Positions 25,764-34,841 are shown, counted from the first letter of the stretch. The stretch: DNA of 64,000 nt from Brevibacterium sanguinis (GCF_003315415.1 NZ_QNSB01000014.1:1-64000), one strand, 5' to 3'. Numbers and translations: made by a program. The notes: generated by a model not told the origin, from the letters alone.

Positions 25764-25769
25764 TCTGAC

Positions 25770-25775
25770 AGCTTA
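25770..25775 (-). promoter_or_regulatory. -10 box of serS (leaderless)
   Basis: TAAGCT on the minus strand ends 6 nt before the serS GTG, placing the transcription start at the start codon. Confidence 0.55.
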
Positions 25776-25834
25776 ACGGCCCGGGCATCGATTTCGATAT
25801 TCGCATGCTGGACGAGGAGGGGCGCGCGGCAGAG

Positions 25835-25840
25835 TAAGTT
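25835..25840 (+). promoter_or_regulatory. -10 box of the lipid kinase gene (leaderless)
   Basis: TAAGTT ends 6 nt before the ATG at 25847. This favours that ATG over the in-frame GTG at 25841. Confidence 0.5.
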
Positions 25841-25846
25841 GTGAGC

Positions 25847-26959
25847 ATGAACTTTGAGTTGGGCATAGTGGGCTGGCTGATCGTCGGCGCCGTCCTCGTT
25901 CTGGCGCTCCTGTCCTCCTTCCTCCTCGGCGCCAGGGTGGGCGCCCGCCGCATCCAGCGTCGCTCTCGCGAACTCGTGCGGACGGCGGAGTCCACCGCCG
26001 AGGCGAACCCAACACACCGGTACCGTGCGGCACTCATCATCAATCCCACGAAGACCGACGCCGGGCAGCTGGCCTCCACCGCCGAGGCGATCTGCCGTTA
26101 CGAGGGATGGGCCCCGCCGCTGGTGCTGGAGACGACAATCGAGGATTCGGGGCGAGCGGCCGCCACCGCCGCTCTCGACGAAGGAGTCGACGTCGTCATC
26201 GCCGCCGGCGGCGACGGCACGGTCCGTGCGGTCGCCGGGGCTCTGACCGGCACCTCGACGCCGATGGGCATCGTTCCGCTGGGCACGGGCAACCTGCTCG
26301 CCCGCAACATCGACCTCGTCCTCGACAAGACCGAATGGGCGCTGCGGATCGCGCTGTGGGGCCGGAACCGGTCGATCGACGTCGGCCAGGCGCAGATCGC
26401 CGAGGACGGCGATACGCACGTATTCACCGTCATGACCGGCCTGGGGTTCGACGCCGCGGTCATGGCCGACACCAGCTCCGAGCTCAAGACGAAGCTAGGC
26501 TGGCTCGCCTATGTCGAGGCCGGCTCCCGCAAGCTGGTCGGCAAGCCCAGCCACGTGAAGATCACCTTCGACGACGACTACCGGATCTCGGCCCGGGTCC
26601 GCTCGGTCCTCGGCGGCAACTGCGGACGGCTCCAGGGCGGAATCCAGCTCCTGCCCGATGCCGTCATCGACGACGGTCTGCTCGACGTCCTCATCGTCAG
26701 CCCGAAGAACCTGGGCCAGTGGGTCGGCGTCGTCGCCTCGGTGATCGGGGGCAAGGCGTCGAAGGGGCTGCACACCGAGAGCCGGAAATGCCAGAAGGTC
26801 GTCATCGAGACCCACGAGGAGGTCGACGTCCAGTTCGACGGCGATCCCGTGGGCCGCTCCACCTACCTTGCGATGCAGGTGCTGCCCTCGGCACTGCGAG
26901 TGCGCGTCCCGACCACCGAGCAGCGCAAGCAGATCCGGGCGGGCGCCTGGCCCGTCTGA
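25847..26959 (+). CDS. Diacylglycerol kinase-family lipid kinase
   Basis: A 370-residue member of the DAGK/YegS/BmrU family, which phosphorylate diacylglycerol or related lipids with ATP. The N-terminus has one membrane helix (about residues 7-27). The catalytic domain follows: NPTK, then AAGGDGTVRAVAGAL (GGDGT near residue 122), PLGTGNLLARN, and the C-terminal DDGLLDVLI and FDGDPVG motifs. The N-terminal helix would anchor it at the membrane where the substrate is. Divergent from serS with 83 bp between starts. Confidence 0.92.
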   Translation: MNFELGIVGWLIVGAVLVLALLSSFLLGARVGARRIQRRSRELVRTAESTAEANPTHRYRAALIINPTKTDAGQLASTAEAICRYEGWAPPLVLETTIEDSGRAAATAALDEGVDVVIAAGGDGTVRAVAGALTGTSTPMGIVPLGTGNLLARNIDLVLDKTEWALRIALWGRNRSIDVGQAQIAEDGDTHVFTVMTGLGFDAAVMADTSSELKTKLGWLAYVEAGSRKLVGKPSHVKITFDDDYRISARVRSVLGGNCGRLQGGIQLLPDAVIDDGLLDVLIVSPKNLGQWVGVVASVIGGKASKGLHTESRKCQKVVIETHEEVDVQFDGDPVGRSTYLAMQVLPSALRVRVPTTEQRKQIRAGAWPV

Positions 26960-27120
26960 GAGATCGGCAGTCCGGCGGCGAGAAGCTTGGGGTCAATGCG
27001 CCTGGTGGCGAGAAGTCTTTGTCACGAGAATGTCACGGTCGCCGAATTCCCTTGATCAAAGCGTTACTGCAAACTACGTGAACAAAACGCACTTAAATGC
27101 CGACCCTTCATTTCCGACCC

Positions 27121-27126
27121 TAGGAT
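27121..27126 (+). promoter_or_regulatory. Probable -10 box of the first LPXTG gene
   Basis: TAGGAT at the end of an unusually A/T-rich stretch (about 27050-27120), 81 nt before the ATG. The -35 is not clear. The preceding gap (26960-27207) holds no gene. Confidence 0.4.
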
Positions 27127-27207
27127 GACTTCCATCTGAGTTGGCTGACACTTCGCTGGATGCCCTGGAACGCGTCTCCGACTCCCGTGCAGAAGGAAGG
27201 CACCACC

Positions 27208-28743
27208 ATGAAGAAGCTGCTTCTCGCTCCAGCAGTCGCCCTGGCGTTCGCCGGGCTGGCAGCCGCTCCGGCCGTCGCCGCTGAGCCCACCGACTCCCAG
27301 AGCACCGAGGCGACGACTACGTCGGCAAATGATGCTTCCCAGACCAAGGATTCAGCCGAGCCGGCGGGCGGAGAGAAGGCGGGAGGCGAGTCCGCCAAGG
27401 ACTCGGCGGAGGAGGGGAACTCGTCGACTCCGACGTCCGAGCCTCCGAAGGAGACCGAGAAGCCGAAGCCGGCGAAGAGGTCCCCTGCTGAAGGGCCCGA
27501 CGATGGCGGTTCAAAGGCAGCAGGGTCCGGCGAGGACACTGCGGACAAGGGTGCTGAAGCCAATGAGGACGGGGCGAATGACGAGAAGAAAGGAACGCAG
27601 GACGTAAAGCCTATTGGCGTTTCACTTCAGGTCTCCCCCGGCGAGATCACCGCCGAGAACCTTGCCGACCCGGCGAAGGGCGTCACTGTCACCGTCAAGG
27701 GCGTGCTCAAGGACGACACGGTCACCAACTCCCTCACGGGTGAGTCCGAAACGGTCGAATCCGACGGGTCGGCCACGATCCGACTCCGCCACAGCGCCAC
27801 CGCTGCCGAGATCGAGGCCGGAGCCGTTGATTTCACAGTGACAGTGGAAAGAGACAATGCCTCGCCGGATACAGCCGAAGGAACCATCAACCTCGTCGAA
27901 GAGGACGATGATGCCGACAAGCTCAACGCGAGCCTCACCGTCGTTCCCGAAGAGATCACCGCAGCCGACCTCGCGAACAAGGACAAGGGATTCGAGATCA
28001 CCGTCGATGGTCTCAGGCCCGGTGACACGGTTGAGGATTCCCTGACGCCCGACGAGCCGGAGACGGTCGACGGCACCTCGTACTCCACGCGGATCTTCTA
28101 CGACGGGGACGCCTCGCAGATCGAGCCCGGGCCCATCGACTTCACCGTCACCGTCGTCCGCGGCGAGGGCGAGGACAGGCAGGAACAGGTCCTCAAGGGC
28201 ACGATCACGGTCGTCGGGCCCAAGGATGACGACAAGAACGACGAGCCGAAGGACGACGGCAAGGACGACTTCGAGGCTCCCGCCGAGGCGAGCCTGTCCG
28301 TGACGCCGAAGTCGATCGAGGCCGCCGACTTCGTCAACTCGAAGAAGGGCGTCACCCTCACCGTGACGGACTGCGAGGCCGGGGCCGACGTCCACTTCAT
28401 GATCAGCCCCAAGGGAATCGACGTCACCGCGTATGAGAACACGGAGACGGCGGACGACGAAGGCACCGCCTCGGTCGTCGTGTTCGGCACGACCAGCGAC
28501 GAGTCGGCCTATGTCGGCGACTATGTTGTCACTGCCACCTGCGGCGGCGACACGATGAAGGATTCGTTCTCCGTCACCGGAGGTGCTCGCAGCGGCGGAG
28601 GCGACGACAACGGGTACCTGCCCCGCACCGGCACCGACCTCGGCGGACTCACCGCGGGCGCGATCCTGCTCCTCGTCGGTGGTGCGGCGGTCGCGCTGAC
28701 GGGACGCAGGAAGTCTGCCGGGCAGTCCCCGACGGACATCTGA
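27208..28743 (+). CDS. LPXTG-anchored surface protein with three repeat domains
   Basis: A secreted, sortase-anchored protein of 511 residues. It has a signal peptide (MKKLLLAPAVALAFAGLAAA, cleavage after AVAA), an acidic Glu/Lys/Ser linker to about residue 130, and three similar domains of about 95 residues. Each domain opens with S-L-x-V-x-P-x-x-I-x-A-x-(D/N)-(L/F). A Gly-rich hinge follows, then LPRTG at about 471-475, a hydrophobic segment and an RRK tail, which is a complete cell-wall sorting signal. The start is set at the ATG after GAAGG because the signal peptide begins there. The domains look like bacterial Ig-like stalk modules; binding partner unknown. A paralogue follows. Confidence 0.9.
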   Translation: MKKLLLAPAVALAFAGLAAAPAVAAEPTDSQSTEATTTSANDASQTKDSAEPAGGEKAGGESAKDSAEEGNSSTPTSEPPKETEKPKPAKRSPAEGPDDGGSKAAGSGEDTADKGAEANEDGANDEKKGTQDVKPIGVSLQVSPGEITAENLADPAKGVTVTVKGVLKDDTVTNSLTGESETVESDGSATIRLRHSATAAEIEAGAVDFTVTVERDNASPDTAEGTINLVEEDDDADKLNASLTVVPEEITAADLANKDKGFEITVDGLRPGDTVEDSLTPDEPETVDGTSYSTRIFYDGDASQIEPGPIDFTVTVVRGEGEDRQEQVLKGTITVVGPKDDDKNDEPKDDGKDDFEAPAEASLSVTPKSIEAADFVNSKKGVTLTVTDCEAGADVHFMISPKGIDVTAYENTETADDEGTASVVVFGTTSDESAYVGDYVVTATCGGDTMKDSFSVTGGARSGGGDDNGYLPRTGTDLGGLTAGAILLLVGGAAVALTGRRKSAGQSPTDI

Positions 28744-28761
28744 GCAACTCCCACTCGAAAG

Positions 28762-28803
28762 GCGAGGAGGCCGGGAACTCACGAGAGTTCCCGGCCTCCT
28801 CGC
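28762..28803 (+). terminator. Terminator of the first LPXTG gene
   Basis: A perfect 19-bp GC-rich stem (28762-28780 with 28785-28803) with a 4-nt ACGA loop, 19 bp after the stop. No T-run follows. Confidence 0.8.
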
Positions 28804-28999
28804 GCTCCATCGCAGCGAGAACGGGACGCATCGCACAGCCTCGAACGGTGCATGGGTCGTGAAATGCGGACAACAGGCGGACTTGTTTCTCTACAACGCG
28901 CGATGTGAACTTAATGATCACAAGTAGGAAACATTCTCGGGCGGAAATAGAGTCAGCATGTCGCTCACCCAGCACTCTGGATCCCCGAAAGGACCGTGA

Positions 29000-30313
29000 A
29001 TGAAGAAGCTCGCTCTCGCCCCGGCAGTCGCCCTGGCGATCACCGGCCTCGCCGCCGCCCCCGTCTTCGCTGCCGAGGCACCCACCGTTCGCACTGCGGA
29101 AGCCACCCAGGCTCAGAACCAGACGCAGGAACCCGCATTCGATATCTCCCCGACGAAGATCTCGCTCGCCAAGTACGCCGAAGAGGGCGTTCTCTACAGC
29201 GGAACCGGGCTGGAAGCCGGTTCCACCTACACCATCGTCGACACTCCGACCTCAGGCCAGGACGTCAAGCCCTACAGCACCGAGGTCACCGTCGAAGCCG
29301 ACGGCACGTTCGCTCTTTCCATCAACTCGCAGGGCAACACCAGTGACGCGTTCCTCGGTTCTTACCGAGGGGAGATCAAGGACGCCGAAGGCAACGTCGT
29401 CCATGAAGCCACTTACGAGATCGTCGCCGACGAGACCGAGACCCCGGACCCCAAGGTCGACCCGAAGGTGACCCTCGCAGAAACCGAGCTCACCGTGGCC
29501 GAGTTCACCGAGAACGGGATCACGTTCTCCGGTGAGGGATTCACCCCCAACGGGCAGGCCGCAGTCGGACTGCAGAGCCCCAACACCGTCGTGGCCGGCG
29601 CCCAGGTCGTCGCCGACGAGAACGGCAACATCGAGGGAGTCATCAAGCCCGAAGAGGGCGCCGAACTCGCTCCGGGAACCTACCCGGTGACGGCCTTCGA
29701 CTCCACGACCGAGACCAACGTCGAAGTCGGCGAGGTCACCCTCACCGAGGAGGCCGAGGAGACCGAACCGCCGACCGAGGATCCGACCGAGACCCCGGCC
29801 GCCGAGGCCTCGCTGACCGTGAGCCCTGAGAAGATCGAAGCCGCTGACTTCGTCAACAAGGACAAGGGCGTCGTCCTCTCCGTCGAGAACTGCGAGCCCG
29901 GCGAGGACGTCAACTTCGTCGTCAACCCCGAGGGCAACTCGAATGTGACGGCCTACGAGAACACCGTCCAGGCCGACGATGAGGGCAAGGCCAATGTCAG
30001 CGTCTACGGCACCTCGACCTCGGACCCCGAGGCCTACATCGGCGACTACGACGTCACCGTGACCTGTGGTGACGACGAGCTCACCGGCGCATTCTCCGTC
30101 ACTGACGGAGCCAATGGCGGCGGCAGCGACGACGATGGCAACGACGACAACGGGAACGGCGGTGACGACAACGGCAACGGCGGCGCAGAACTGCCCCGCA
30201 CCGGTGCCGAGCTCACCGGACTCGCCGCCGGAGTCACCCTGCTCATCGTCGGCGGTGCAGCCGTGACGATGACCATGCGTCGCCGGAAGGCCACGTCGCC
30301 GACGGAGTTCTGA
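29000..30313 (+). CDS. LPXTG-anchored surface protein, paralogue
   Basis: A 437-residue sortase substrate: signal peptide (MKKLALAPAVALAITGLAAA), two repeat domains of diverged type, then a domain from about residue 270 that closely matches the last domain of the preceding protein (VSPEKIEAADFVNKDKGV versus VTPKSIEAADFVNSKKGV, both with a Cys pair and VTAYENT). A Gly/Asn/Asp linker leads to LPRTG at about 398-402, a hydrophobic helix and RRRK. GAAAGGA precedes the ATG by 6 nt. The two Cys in the shared domain (near NCEPG and VTCGDDE) could form a disulfide. It has its own terminator. Confidence 0.9.
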   Translation: MKKLALAPAVALAITGLAAAPVFAAEAPTVRTAEATQAQNQTQEPAFDISPTKISLAKYAEEGVLYSGTGLEAGSTYTIVDTPTSGQDVKPYSTEVTVEADGTFALSINSQGNTSDAFLGSYRGEIKDAEGNVVHEATYEIVADETETPDPKVDPKVTLAETELTVAEFTENGITFSGEGFTPNGQAAVGLQSPNTVVAGAQVVADENGNIEGVIKPEEGAELAPGTYPVTAFDSTTETNVEVGEVTLTEEAEETEPPTEDPTETPAAEASLTVSPEKIEAADFVNKDKGVVLSVENCEPGEDVNFVVNPEGNSNVTAYENTVQADDEGKANVSVYGTSTSDPEAYIGDYDVTVTCGDDELTGAFSVTDGANGGGSDDDGNDDNGNGGDDNGNGGAELPRTGAELTGLAAGVTLLIVGGAAVTMTMRRRKATSPTEF

Positions 30314-30332
30314 GCCGCCTCGGCGAGGCTCC

Positions 30333-30388
30333 TGAGCGCGCACCGATGAGCGATCGCCCATGAGCGCGCATCACTGAGCGCACAGCAG
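30333..30388. repeat. Four tandem 14-bp repeats after the LPXTG gene
   Basis: TGAGCG begins each 14-bp unit at 30333, 30347, 30361 and 30375; units 1 and 3 share TGAGCGCGCA. They lie between the stop and the terminator hairpin, with no coding function seen. Confidence 0.7.
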
Positions 30389-30415
30389 GGAGCGGCCGGC
30401 GACCTACCGCCGCAT

Positions 30416-30453
30416 ACGACGTAGCCCCCAGCCTCGGCTGGGGGCTACGTCGT
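30416..30453. terminator. Terminator between LPXTG gene and hspR
   Basis: A perfect 17-18-bp stem (30416-30433 with 30436-30453) with almost no loop. It sits between convergent genes and could end transcription from both sides. Confidence 0.8.
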
Positions 30454-30495
30454 ACCACGGAAGAAACTAGGTACCCGGAAGATGCGGCTCACCGA

Positions 30496-30531
30496 GGCAC
30501 AGGTGCCACCCAGGGCACAGGTGTTACCCAG
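30496..30531. repeat. Two direct 18-bp repeats
   Basis: 30496-30513 and 30514-30531 are adjacent copies differing at two positions (GGCACAGGTGCCACCCAG and GGCACAGGTGTTACCCAG). They lie in the gap just before the hspR stop. Function unknown. Confidence 0.7.
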
Positions 30532-30543
30532 GGCTTCGCTGTG

Positions 30544-30978
30544 TCACCGGAAGAAGCTGTTGTAGAGCACGAGGGCTCCGGACTCCGGTTTCATCTGCGG
30601 TCGGCGTCCGCGGGAGATCGACACGACGTCGCCGCGGGTGCCCGCGGCGAACACCCGGGCCTCACGTTCCTTTGCCGACATCCGCGAGTTCAGCTCCGCC
30701 TCGAGCTCCTCATTGCGGCTCTTCAGCGCGTCCACCTGGTTCTGCAGTTCGAGGATCTTCTTGATCCCCACCAGGTTGACGCCCTCGTCCTGGGAGAGCT
30801 GCTGGATCATCCGCAGCTTGGCGATGTCCTTACCGGAGTACCGCCTGCCTCTGCCGGGTGTCCGCTCCGGGGTGACGAGACCCAGCCGGTCGTACTGACG
30901 CAGAGTCTGCGGATGCATACCGGCCAGTTCCGCCGCCACCGAGATGACGTACACCGCGGCACTCGATGAGATGTGCAC
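30544..30978 (-). CDS. hspR: Heat-shock repressor HspR (MerR family)
   Basis: HspR binds HAIR sites and represses the dnaK operon, with DnaK as co-repressor. The 144-residue protein has the MerR winged-helix start (YVISVAAELAGMHPQTLRQY) and the typical RTPGRGRRYSGKDIAKL wing. A coiled-coil segment follows (about residues 75-105), then a basic C-terminus. It is the last gene of dnaK-grpE-dnaJ-hspR, 14 bp after dnaJ, which gives an autoregulated loop. The HAIR sites upstream of dnaK (34758-34778 and 34821-34841) are its expected targets. Confidence 0.95.
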   Translation of the reverse strand: MHISSSAAVYVISVAAELAGMHPQTLRQYDRLGLVTPERTPGRGRRYSGKDIAKLRMIQQLSQDEGVNLVGIKKILELQNQVDALKSRNEELEAELNSRMSAKEREARVFAAGTRGDVVSISRGRRPQMKPESGALVLYNSFFR

Positions 30979-30992
30979 TGTGCTTCACCGCC

Positions 30993-31988
30993 TCAGTTCG
31001 CTTTCGCCTTGTCGAGCAGTCCCGCTCGCGGGTCCTCGCCCTGCGTCGCCGCCCGGAAGGACTCGACCGCCGCCTTGGCCTCCTTCGTGAGATTGCGCGG
31101 GACCACGATCTGGACGGTCACCAGCAGATCACCGGTTCCCGTCTTCGTCTTCACGCCCTTGCCGCGCACCCTCAGGGTCCGCCCCGAGGGAGTGCCCGCC
31201 GGGATCTTCACCGTCACCGGCATGCCGCCGAGTGTCGGCACCTTGACCTCAGCGCCGAGCGCCGCCTCGTCGAAGCTGACCGGAAGCTCCACCCGCAGGT
31301 TGTCGCCGTCACGCGTGAACACCGGGTGCGGCTTGACGTGGACGGTGAGGATGACGTCTCCGTTCTCCCCGCCATTCGGGCTGGCCTTGCCCTTGCCCGC
31401 CAGCCTGATTTTCTGCCCGTCCTTGACCCCGATCGGGGTGCGCACGGTCAGCGGTTTCCCGCCGGGCATGTTGAGCTTGACGGACGCGCCGTTGATCGCC
31501 TCGGTGAACGACAGCGTGGTGCTCGACTTGATGTCGCCGCCGCGCACCGGCGGGGAGTACCCGCCGTAGCCGCCCCCGTATCCACCGCCGAAACCGCCGA
31601 GGAGGTCGGCGAGATCCGGCGGGACATCGGTGCTCGTGCGGGTGCGGGTCCGCGCCCGACCTCCTCCGAAGAGGTCGGAGAAGACGTCCTCGAATCCGCC
31701 CGCGCCGCCGGGTCCGCCGGAGCCGGCGGTGAACCGCGGTCCCTTGCCCATCGCACGCACCTGGTCGTACTGCTCGCGCGACTCCTTGTCGGACAGCACC
31801 TGATGGGCCTGCCCGATCTCCTTGAACTTGGCCTCGGCCGCGGCGTCACCCGGGTTCGCATCAGGGTGGTACTTGCGTGCGAGCTTCCGATAGGCCTTCT
31901 TGATCTCGGCATCGGTCGCGTCCTTGGAGACGCCGAGGGTCTTGTAGAAGTCCTTCTCGAACCAATCATTCTGAGGTCCGGTATTCAC
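30993..31988 (-). CDS. dnaJ: DnaJ-family co-chaperone without zinc finger
   Basis: A J-protein that stimulates DnaK ATPase and delivers substrates. The J domain (about residues 13-75) has the HPD motif in [10 protein letters not shown] Gly/Phe-rich region with [14 protein letters not shown] follows, then the two beta-barrel C-terminal domains. The four CxxCxGxG zinc repeats of classical DnaJ are absent, so this is a type II (CbpA-like) protein of 331 residues. It still occupies the classical dnaJ slot of the HspR operon. The GTG start is preceded by AAGGAGGTG. It is 177 bp after grpE, with an inverted repeat in the gap. Confidence 0.93.
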   Translation of the reverse strand: MNTGPQNDWFEKDFYKTLGVSKDATDAEIKKAYRKLARKYHPDANPGDAAAEAKFKEIGQAHQVLSDKESREQYDQVRAMGKGPRFTAGSGGPGGAGGFEDVFSDLFGGGRARTRTRTSTDVPPDLADLLGGFGGGYGGGYGGYSPPVRGGDIKSSTTLSFTEAINGASVKLNMPGGKPLTVRTPIGVKDGQKIRLAGKGKASPNGGENGDVILTVHVKPHPVFTRDGDNLRVELPVSFDEAALGAEVKVPTLGGMPVTVKIPAGTPSGRTLRVRGKGVKTKTGTGDLLVTVQIVVPRNLTKEAKAAVESFRAATQGEDPRAGLLDKAKAN

Positions 31989-32106
31989 CTGGCACCTCCT
32001 TCCTTCCCAATCCTGACGCTGAGGCCAGTGCTGACTTCGTCATCGTATTCACTTGTCCTCCACGTTCCGCATCCCCGAGACGGTCTGTCTCGGGAATCCG
32101 GACCGT

Positions 32107-32154
32107 CGCCGAGGCGGTCCCCACGGTTGCTGTGACCGCGGCACCGCCTCGGCG
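32107..32154. promoter_or_regulatory. 12-bp inverted repeat in the grpE-dnaJ gap
   Basis: CGCCGAGGCGGT (32107-32118) and its reverse complement (32143-32154) flank a 24-nt spacer. A hairpin here could act as an mRNA processing or partial termination site that lowers dnaJ-hspR expression (inference). Confidence 0.55.
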
Positions 32155-32165
32155 AGGTCATCGGC

Positions 32166-32870
32166 TCAGTCCTCCGGCTGCTGGACGCCGACGCGGGCCG
32201 CGCGGATGATGCGGTCGCCGAAGCGGTAGCCCGGCTGCATCACCATGAACACGGTCGGCCCGTCGACCTCGTCCGACGGCTGCTGCATGAGAGCCTCGTG
32301 CAGGGTCGGGTCGAATGCGTCCCCGACCTCGCCGTACTGTTCCACGCCGATCTTCTGCAGCGACTCGAGCAGTTTGTTGACGTGGGTCTCGAAGGGTCCG
32401 GTGACGTCGCCGTTCTCACGTGCGAGGCGGATCTCGTCGAGCACGGGGATCAGGGCCTCGACGACCTTGATCGAGCCGCCGGCGGCAGCCCGCTCGCGTT
32501 CGCGGTCGGCCCGCATCCGGTAGGCGGCGTACTCGGCGTTGATCCGCTTGAGATCGGCGAGGTAGCCGGCGGCCTCGGAACCCGGCGCGGGCTCCTCGGA
32601 AGCGGCGCCCTCCTCGCTCGGTGCCTGAGTGTCCTCCAGGCCCGAGGCGTCGGCCGGGATCTCGACCCCGAGGTCGCTGGCATCGGCCACCGACTCCCCG
32701 GCGGGCTCGCCGGCCGTCGGGCTCTCGGGGCTTCCGGCGGCATCCTCCGTGCCGGCCGGCTGTCCCTCGGCCTCCGGACGCACCTCACCGGTCTCCGGAT
32801 CGACCCGTCGCTTGTCGCTGAAGGTGAAGCGCGGTTCCTCGGACGACTGATCGTTGCCCTCGGTGCTCAT
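32166..32870 (-). CDS. grpE: GrpE nucleotide-exchange factor
   Basis: GrpE releases ADP from DnaK. The 234-residue product has a long acidic disordered N-terminus (about 110 residues). It then has the GrpE coiled coil (AGYLADLKRINAEYAAYRMR), and the C-terminal beta domain with PTLHEALMQQPSDEVDGPTV and MMQPGYRFGDRIIRAARVGV. The ATG at 32870 shares one base with the dnaK stop (TGATG) and is preceded by AGGAGAAG inside dnaK, so translation is coupled. A GTG one codon upstream is possible. Confidence 0.95.
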   Translation of the reverse strand: MSTEGNDQSSEEPRFTFSDKRRVDPETGEVRPEAEGQPAGTEDAAGSPESPTAGEPAGESVADASDLGVEIPADASGLEDTQAPSEEGAASEEPAPGSEAAGYLADLKRINAEYAAYRMRADRERERAAAGGSIKVVEALIPVLDEIRLARENGDVTGPFETHVNKLLESLQKIGVEQYGEVGDAFDPTLHEALMQQPSDEVDGPTVFMVMQPGYRFGDRIIRAARVGVQQPED

Positions 32871-34738
32871 CACTTCTTCTCCTCGTCCTCATCCACAACC
32901 TCGGCGTCGACGACGTCGTCATCGGCACCTGTGCTCGCAGAGGCATCGGCTCCGGCGTCACCGGCGGCGGCACCCTCGGGAGCCTGCTGCTGGCTGTAGA
33001 TGGCTTCGCCGATCTTCTGCTGGTTGGCCACGAGCTTGTCGTAGGCCGACTTCACAGCGTCGTCGTCCTCGCCCTTGAGCGCTTCCTTGAGGGCATCGAC
33101 GTCCGAGGTGATCTCGGTCTTGACGTCCTCGGGCAGCTTGTCCTCGTTCTCGGAGATGAGCTTCTCGGTCTGGTAGGCGAGGTTCTCGGCGTTGTTGCGG
33201 ACCTCGGCTGCCTCGCGGCGCTTCTTGTCCTCCTCGGCGTGCTCCTCGGCCTCACGGACCATGCGCTCGATGTCCTCCTTGGGCAGGGCGGACCCGCCGG
33301 TGATGGTCATCGACTGCTCCTTGCCGGTGCCCTTGTCGGTGGCCGAGACGTGGACGATGCCGTTGGCGTCGATGTCGAAGGCGACCTCGATCTGCGGCAC
33401 TCCGCGCGGAGCCGGAGCGATGCCGGTCAGCTCGAAGGTGCCGAGGTTCTTGTTGTCACGAGTGAACTCGCGCTCGCCCTGGAAGACCTGGATCGACACG
33501 GAGGGCTGGTTGTCCTCGGCGGTGGTGAAGGTCTCCGAGCGCTTGGTCGGGATCGGGGTGTTGCGCTCGATGAGCTTCGTCATCACGCCACCCTTGGTCT
33601 CGAGGCCCAGCGACAGCGGGGTGACGTCGATGAGGAGGACGTCCTTGCGCTCGCCCATGAGGACACCGGCCTGGACGGCCGCGCCGATCGCGACGACCTC
33701 ATCGGGGTTGACGCCCTTGTTGGGCTCCTTGCCGCCGGTGAGCTCCTTGACGACCTCGGTCACGGCGGGCATGCGGGTCGAACCGCCGACGAGGACGACG
33801 TGGTCGATGTCGGAGACCGACACGCCGGCGTCCTTCATCACGGCGTGGAACGGCGCCTTGGTGCGCTCGAGGAGGTCCTTCGTCAGGTCCTCGAACTTCG
33901 CCCGGGTCAGGGTCTGGTCGAGGTGGATGGGTCCGTTCTCGCTCATCGACAGGTACTGCAGCGAGATATTGGTGCTCGTCGCCGAGGACAGCTCCTTCTT
34001 CGCCTGCTCCGCGGCCTCCTTGAGGCGCTGCAGAGCGGTCGAGTCCTTGCTCAGGTCGACGCCGTAGCCGTTCTTCACCTCACCGACCAGCCAGTCGACG
34101 ATGCGCTGATCCCAGTCGTCACCGCCGAGGCGGTTGTCGCCGGAGGTGGCGCGCACCTGAATGGTGGAGAAGTCGTCCTCGTCCTTGCCGACTTCGAGCA
34201 GCGAGACGTCGAAGGTGCCGCCACCGAGGTCGAACACGAGGATGAGCTCGTCTTCCTTGCCCCGCTCGAGGCCGTAGGCCAGGGCCGCGGCGGTGGGCTC
34301 GTTGATGATGCGCTGGACGTTGAGGCCGGCGATCTCACCGGCGTCCTTCGTGGCCTGGCGCTCCGCGTCGTTGAAGTAGGCGGGGACGGTGATGACGGCG
34401 TCGGTGACCTTCTCCTGGAGGTACTCCTCGGCGTCGTGCTTGAGCTTCTGCAGGATGCGGGCCGAGATCTCGGGGGCCGAGAGGGTCTTGCCGCCGATCT
34501 CGGTCGTCCAGTCGGTGCCCATGTGGCGCTTGACGGAAGCGACAGTGTTCTTGACGTTGGTGACGGCCTGGCGCTTGGCGATCTCGCCGACCAGGGAGTC
34601 CCCGTTCTTGTTGACGGCGACGACGGACGGGGTGGTGCGACCGCCTTCGGCGTTGGCGATGACCTTCGGGTCTCCACCCTCGAGGACTGCGACGACGGAG
34701 TTCGTGGTTCCGAGGTCGATTCCAACAGCACGTGCCAT
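32870..34738 (-). CDS. dnaK: Chaperone DnaK (Hsp70)
   Basis: The 622-residue protein has the ATPase signatures [29 protein letters not shown] and [17 protein letters not shown]. It has the interdomain linker [10 protein letters not shown], the substrate-binding domain (about 380-500), and an acidic C-terminus ending in DEDEEKK. It lacks the extra segment of the Gram-negative nucleotide-binding domain, as in other Gram-positive DnaKs. AAGGAGAG precedes the ATG. First gene of the operon, under a sigma-70-like promoter overlapped by HAIR operators. Confidence 0.98.
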   Translation of the reverse strand: MARAVGIDLGTTNSVVAVLEGGDPKVIANAEGGRTTPSVVAVNKNGDSLVGEIAKRQAVTNVKNTVASVKRHMGTDWTTEIGGKTLSAPEISARILQKLKHDAEEYLQEKVTDAVITVPAYFNDAERQATKDAGEIAGLNVQRIINEPTAAALAYGLERGKEDELILVFDLGGGTFDVSLLEVGKDEDDFSTIQVRATSGDNRLGGDDWDQRIVDWLVGEVKNGYGVDLSKDSTALQRLKEAAEQAKKELSSATSTNISLQYLSMSENGPIHLDQTLTRAKFEDLTKDLLERTKAPFHAVMKDAGVSVSDIDHVVLVGGSTRMPAVTEVVKELTGGKEPNKGVNPDEVVAIGAAVQAGVLMGERKDVLLIDVTPLSLGLETKGGVMTKLIERNTPIPTKRSETFTTAEDNQPSVSIQVFQGEREFTRDNKNLGTFELTGIAPAPRGVPQIEVAFDIDANGIVHVSATDKGTGKEQSMTITGGSALPKEDIERMVREAEEHAEEDKKRREAAEVRNNAENLAYQTEKLISENEDKLPEDVKTEITSDVDALKEALKGEDDDAVKSAYDKLVANQQKIGEAIYSQQQAPEGAAAGDAGADASASTGADDDVVDAEVVDEDEEKK

Positions 34739-34757
34739 AACGTTCTCTCCTTAGCTC

Positions 34758-34778
34758 GTTGAGTCTGCCCGACTCAGT
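34758..34778 (-). promoter_or_regulatory. HAIR operator 1 (HspR site) upstream of dnaK
   Basis: GTTGAGT-N7-ACTCAGT matches the HAIR consensus CTTGAGT-N7-ACTCAAG with one mismatch at the end of the left arm and two in the right. It overlaps the -10 box of the dnaK promoter, 20 bp before the ATG, a position suited to repression. Confidence 0.85.
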
Positions 34779-34804
34779 ATTCTCTTCGCATCCGAGGCCG
34801 TCAA
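34776..34804 (-). promoter_or_regulatory. Promoter of the dnaK operon
   Basis: On the minus strand, TTGACG (34804-34799), a 17-bp spacer and AATACT (34781-34776) form a good sigma-70-type promoter flanked by two HAIR sites. Confidence 0.75.
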
Positions 34805-34820
34805 ACCCGACCTCATGAAA

Positions 34821-34841
34821 CTTGCGTACACCAGACTCAAC
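34821..34841 (-). promoter_or_regulatory. HAIR operator 2 (HspR site)
   Basis: CTTGCGT-N7-ACTCAAC matches the HAIR consensus with one mismatch per arm. It lies 63 bp from HAIR 1, upstream of the -35 box. Confidence 0.8.

Noticed and set aside
30333-30531. CRISPR array
   Set aside because: The repeats are 14 and 18 bp, directly adjacent without unique spacers, and no cas gene is near.
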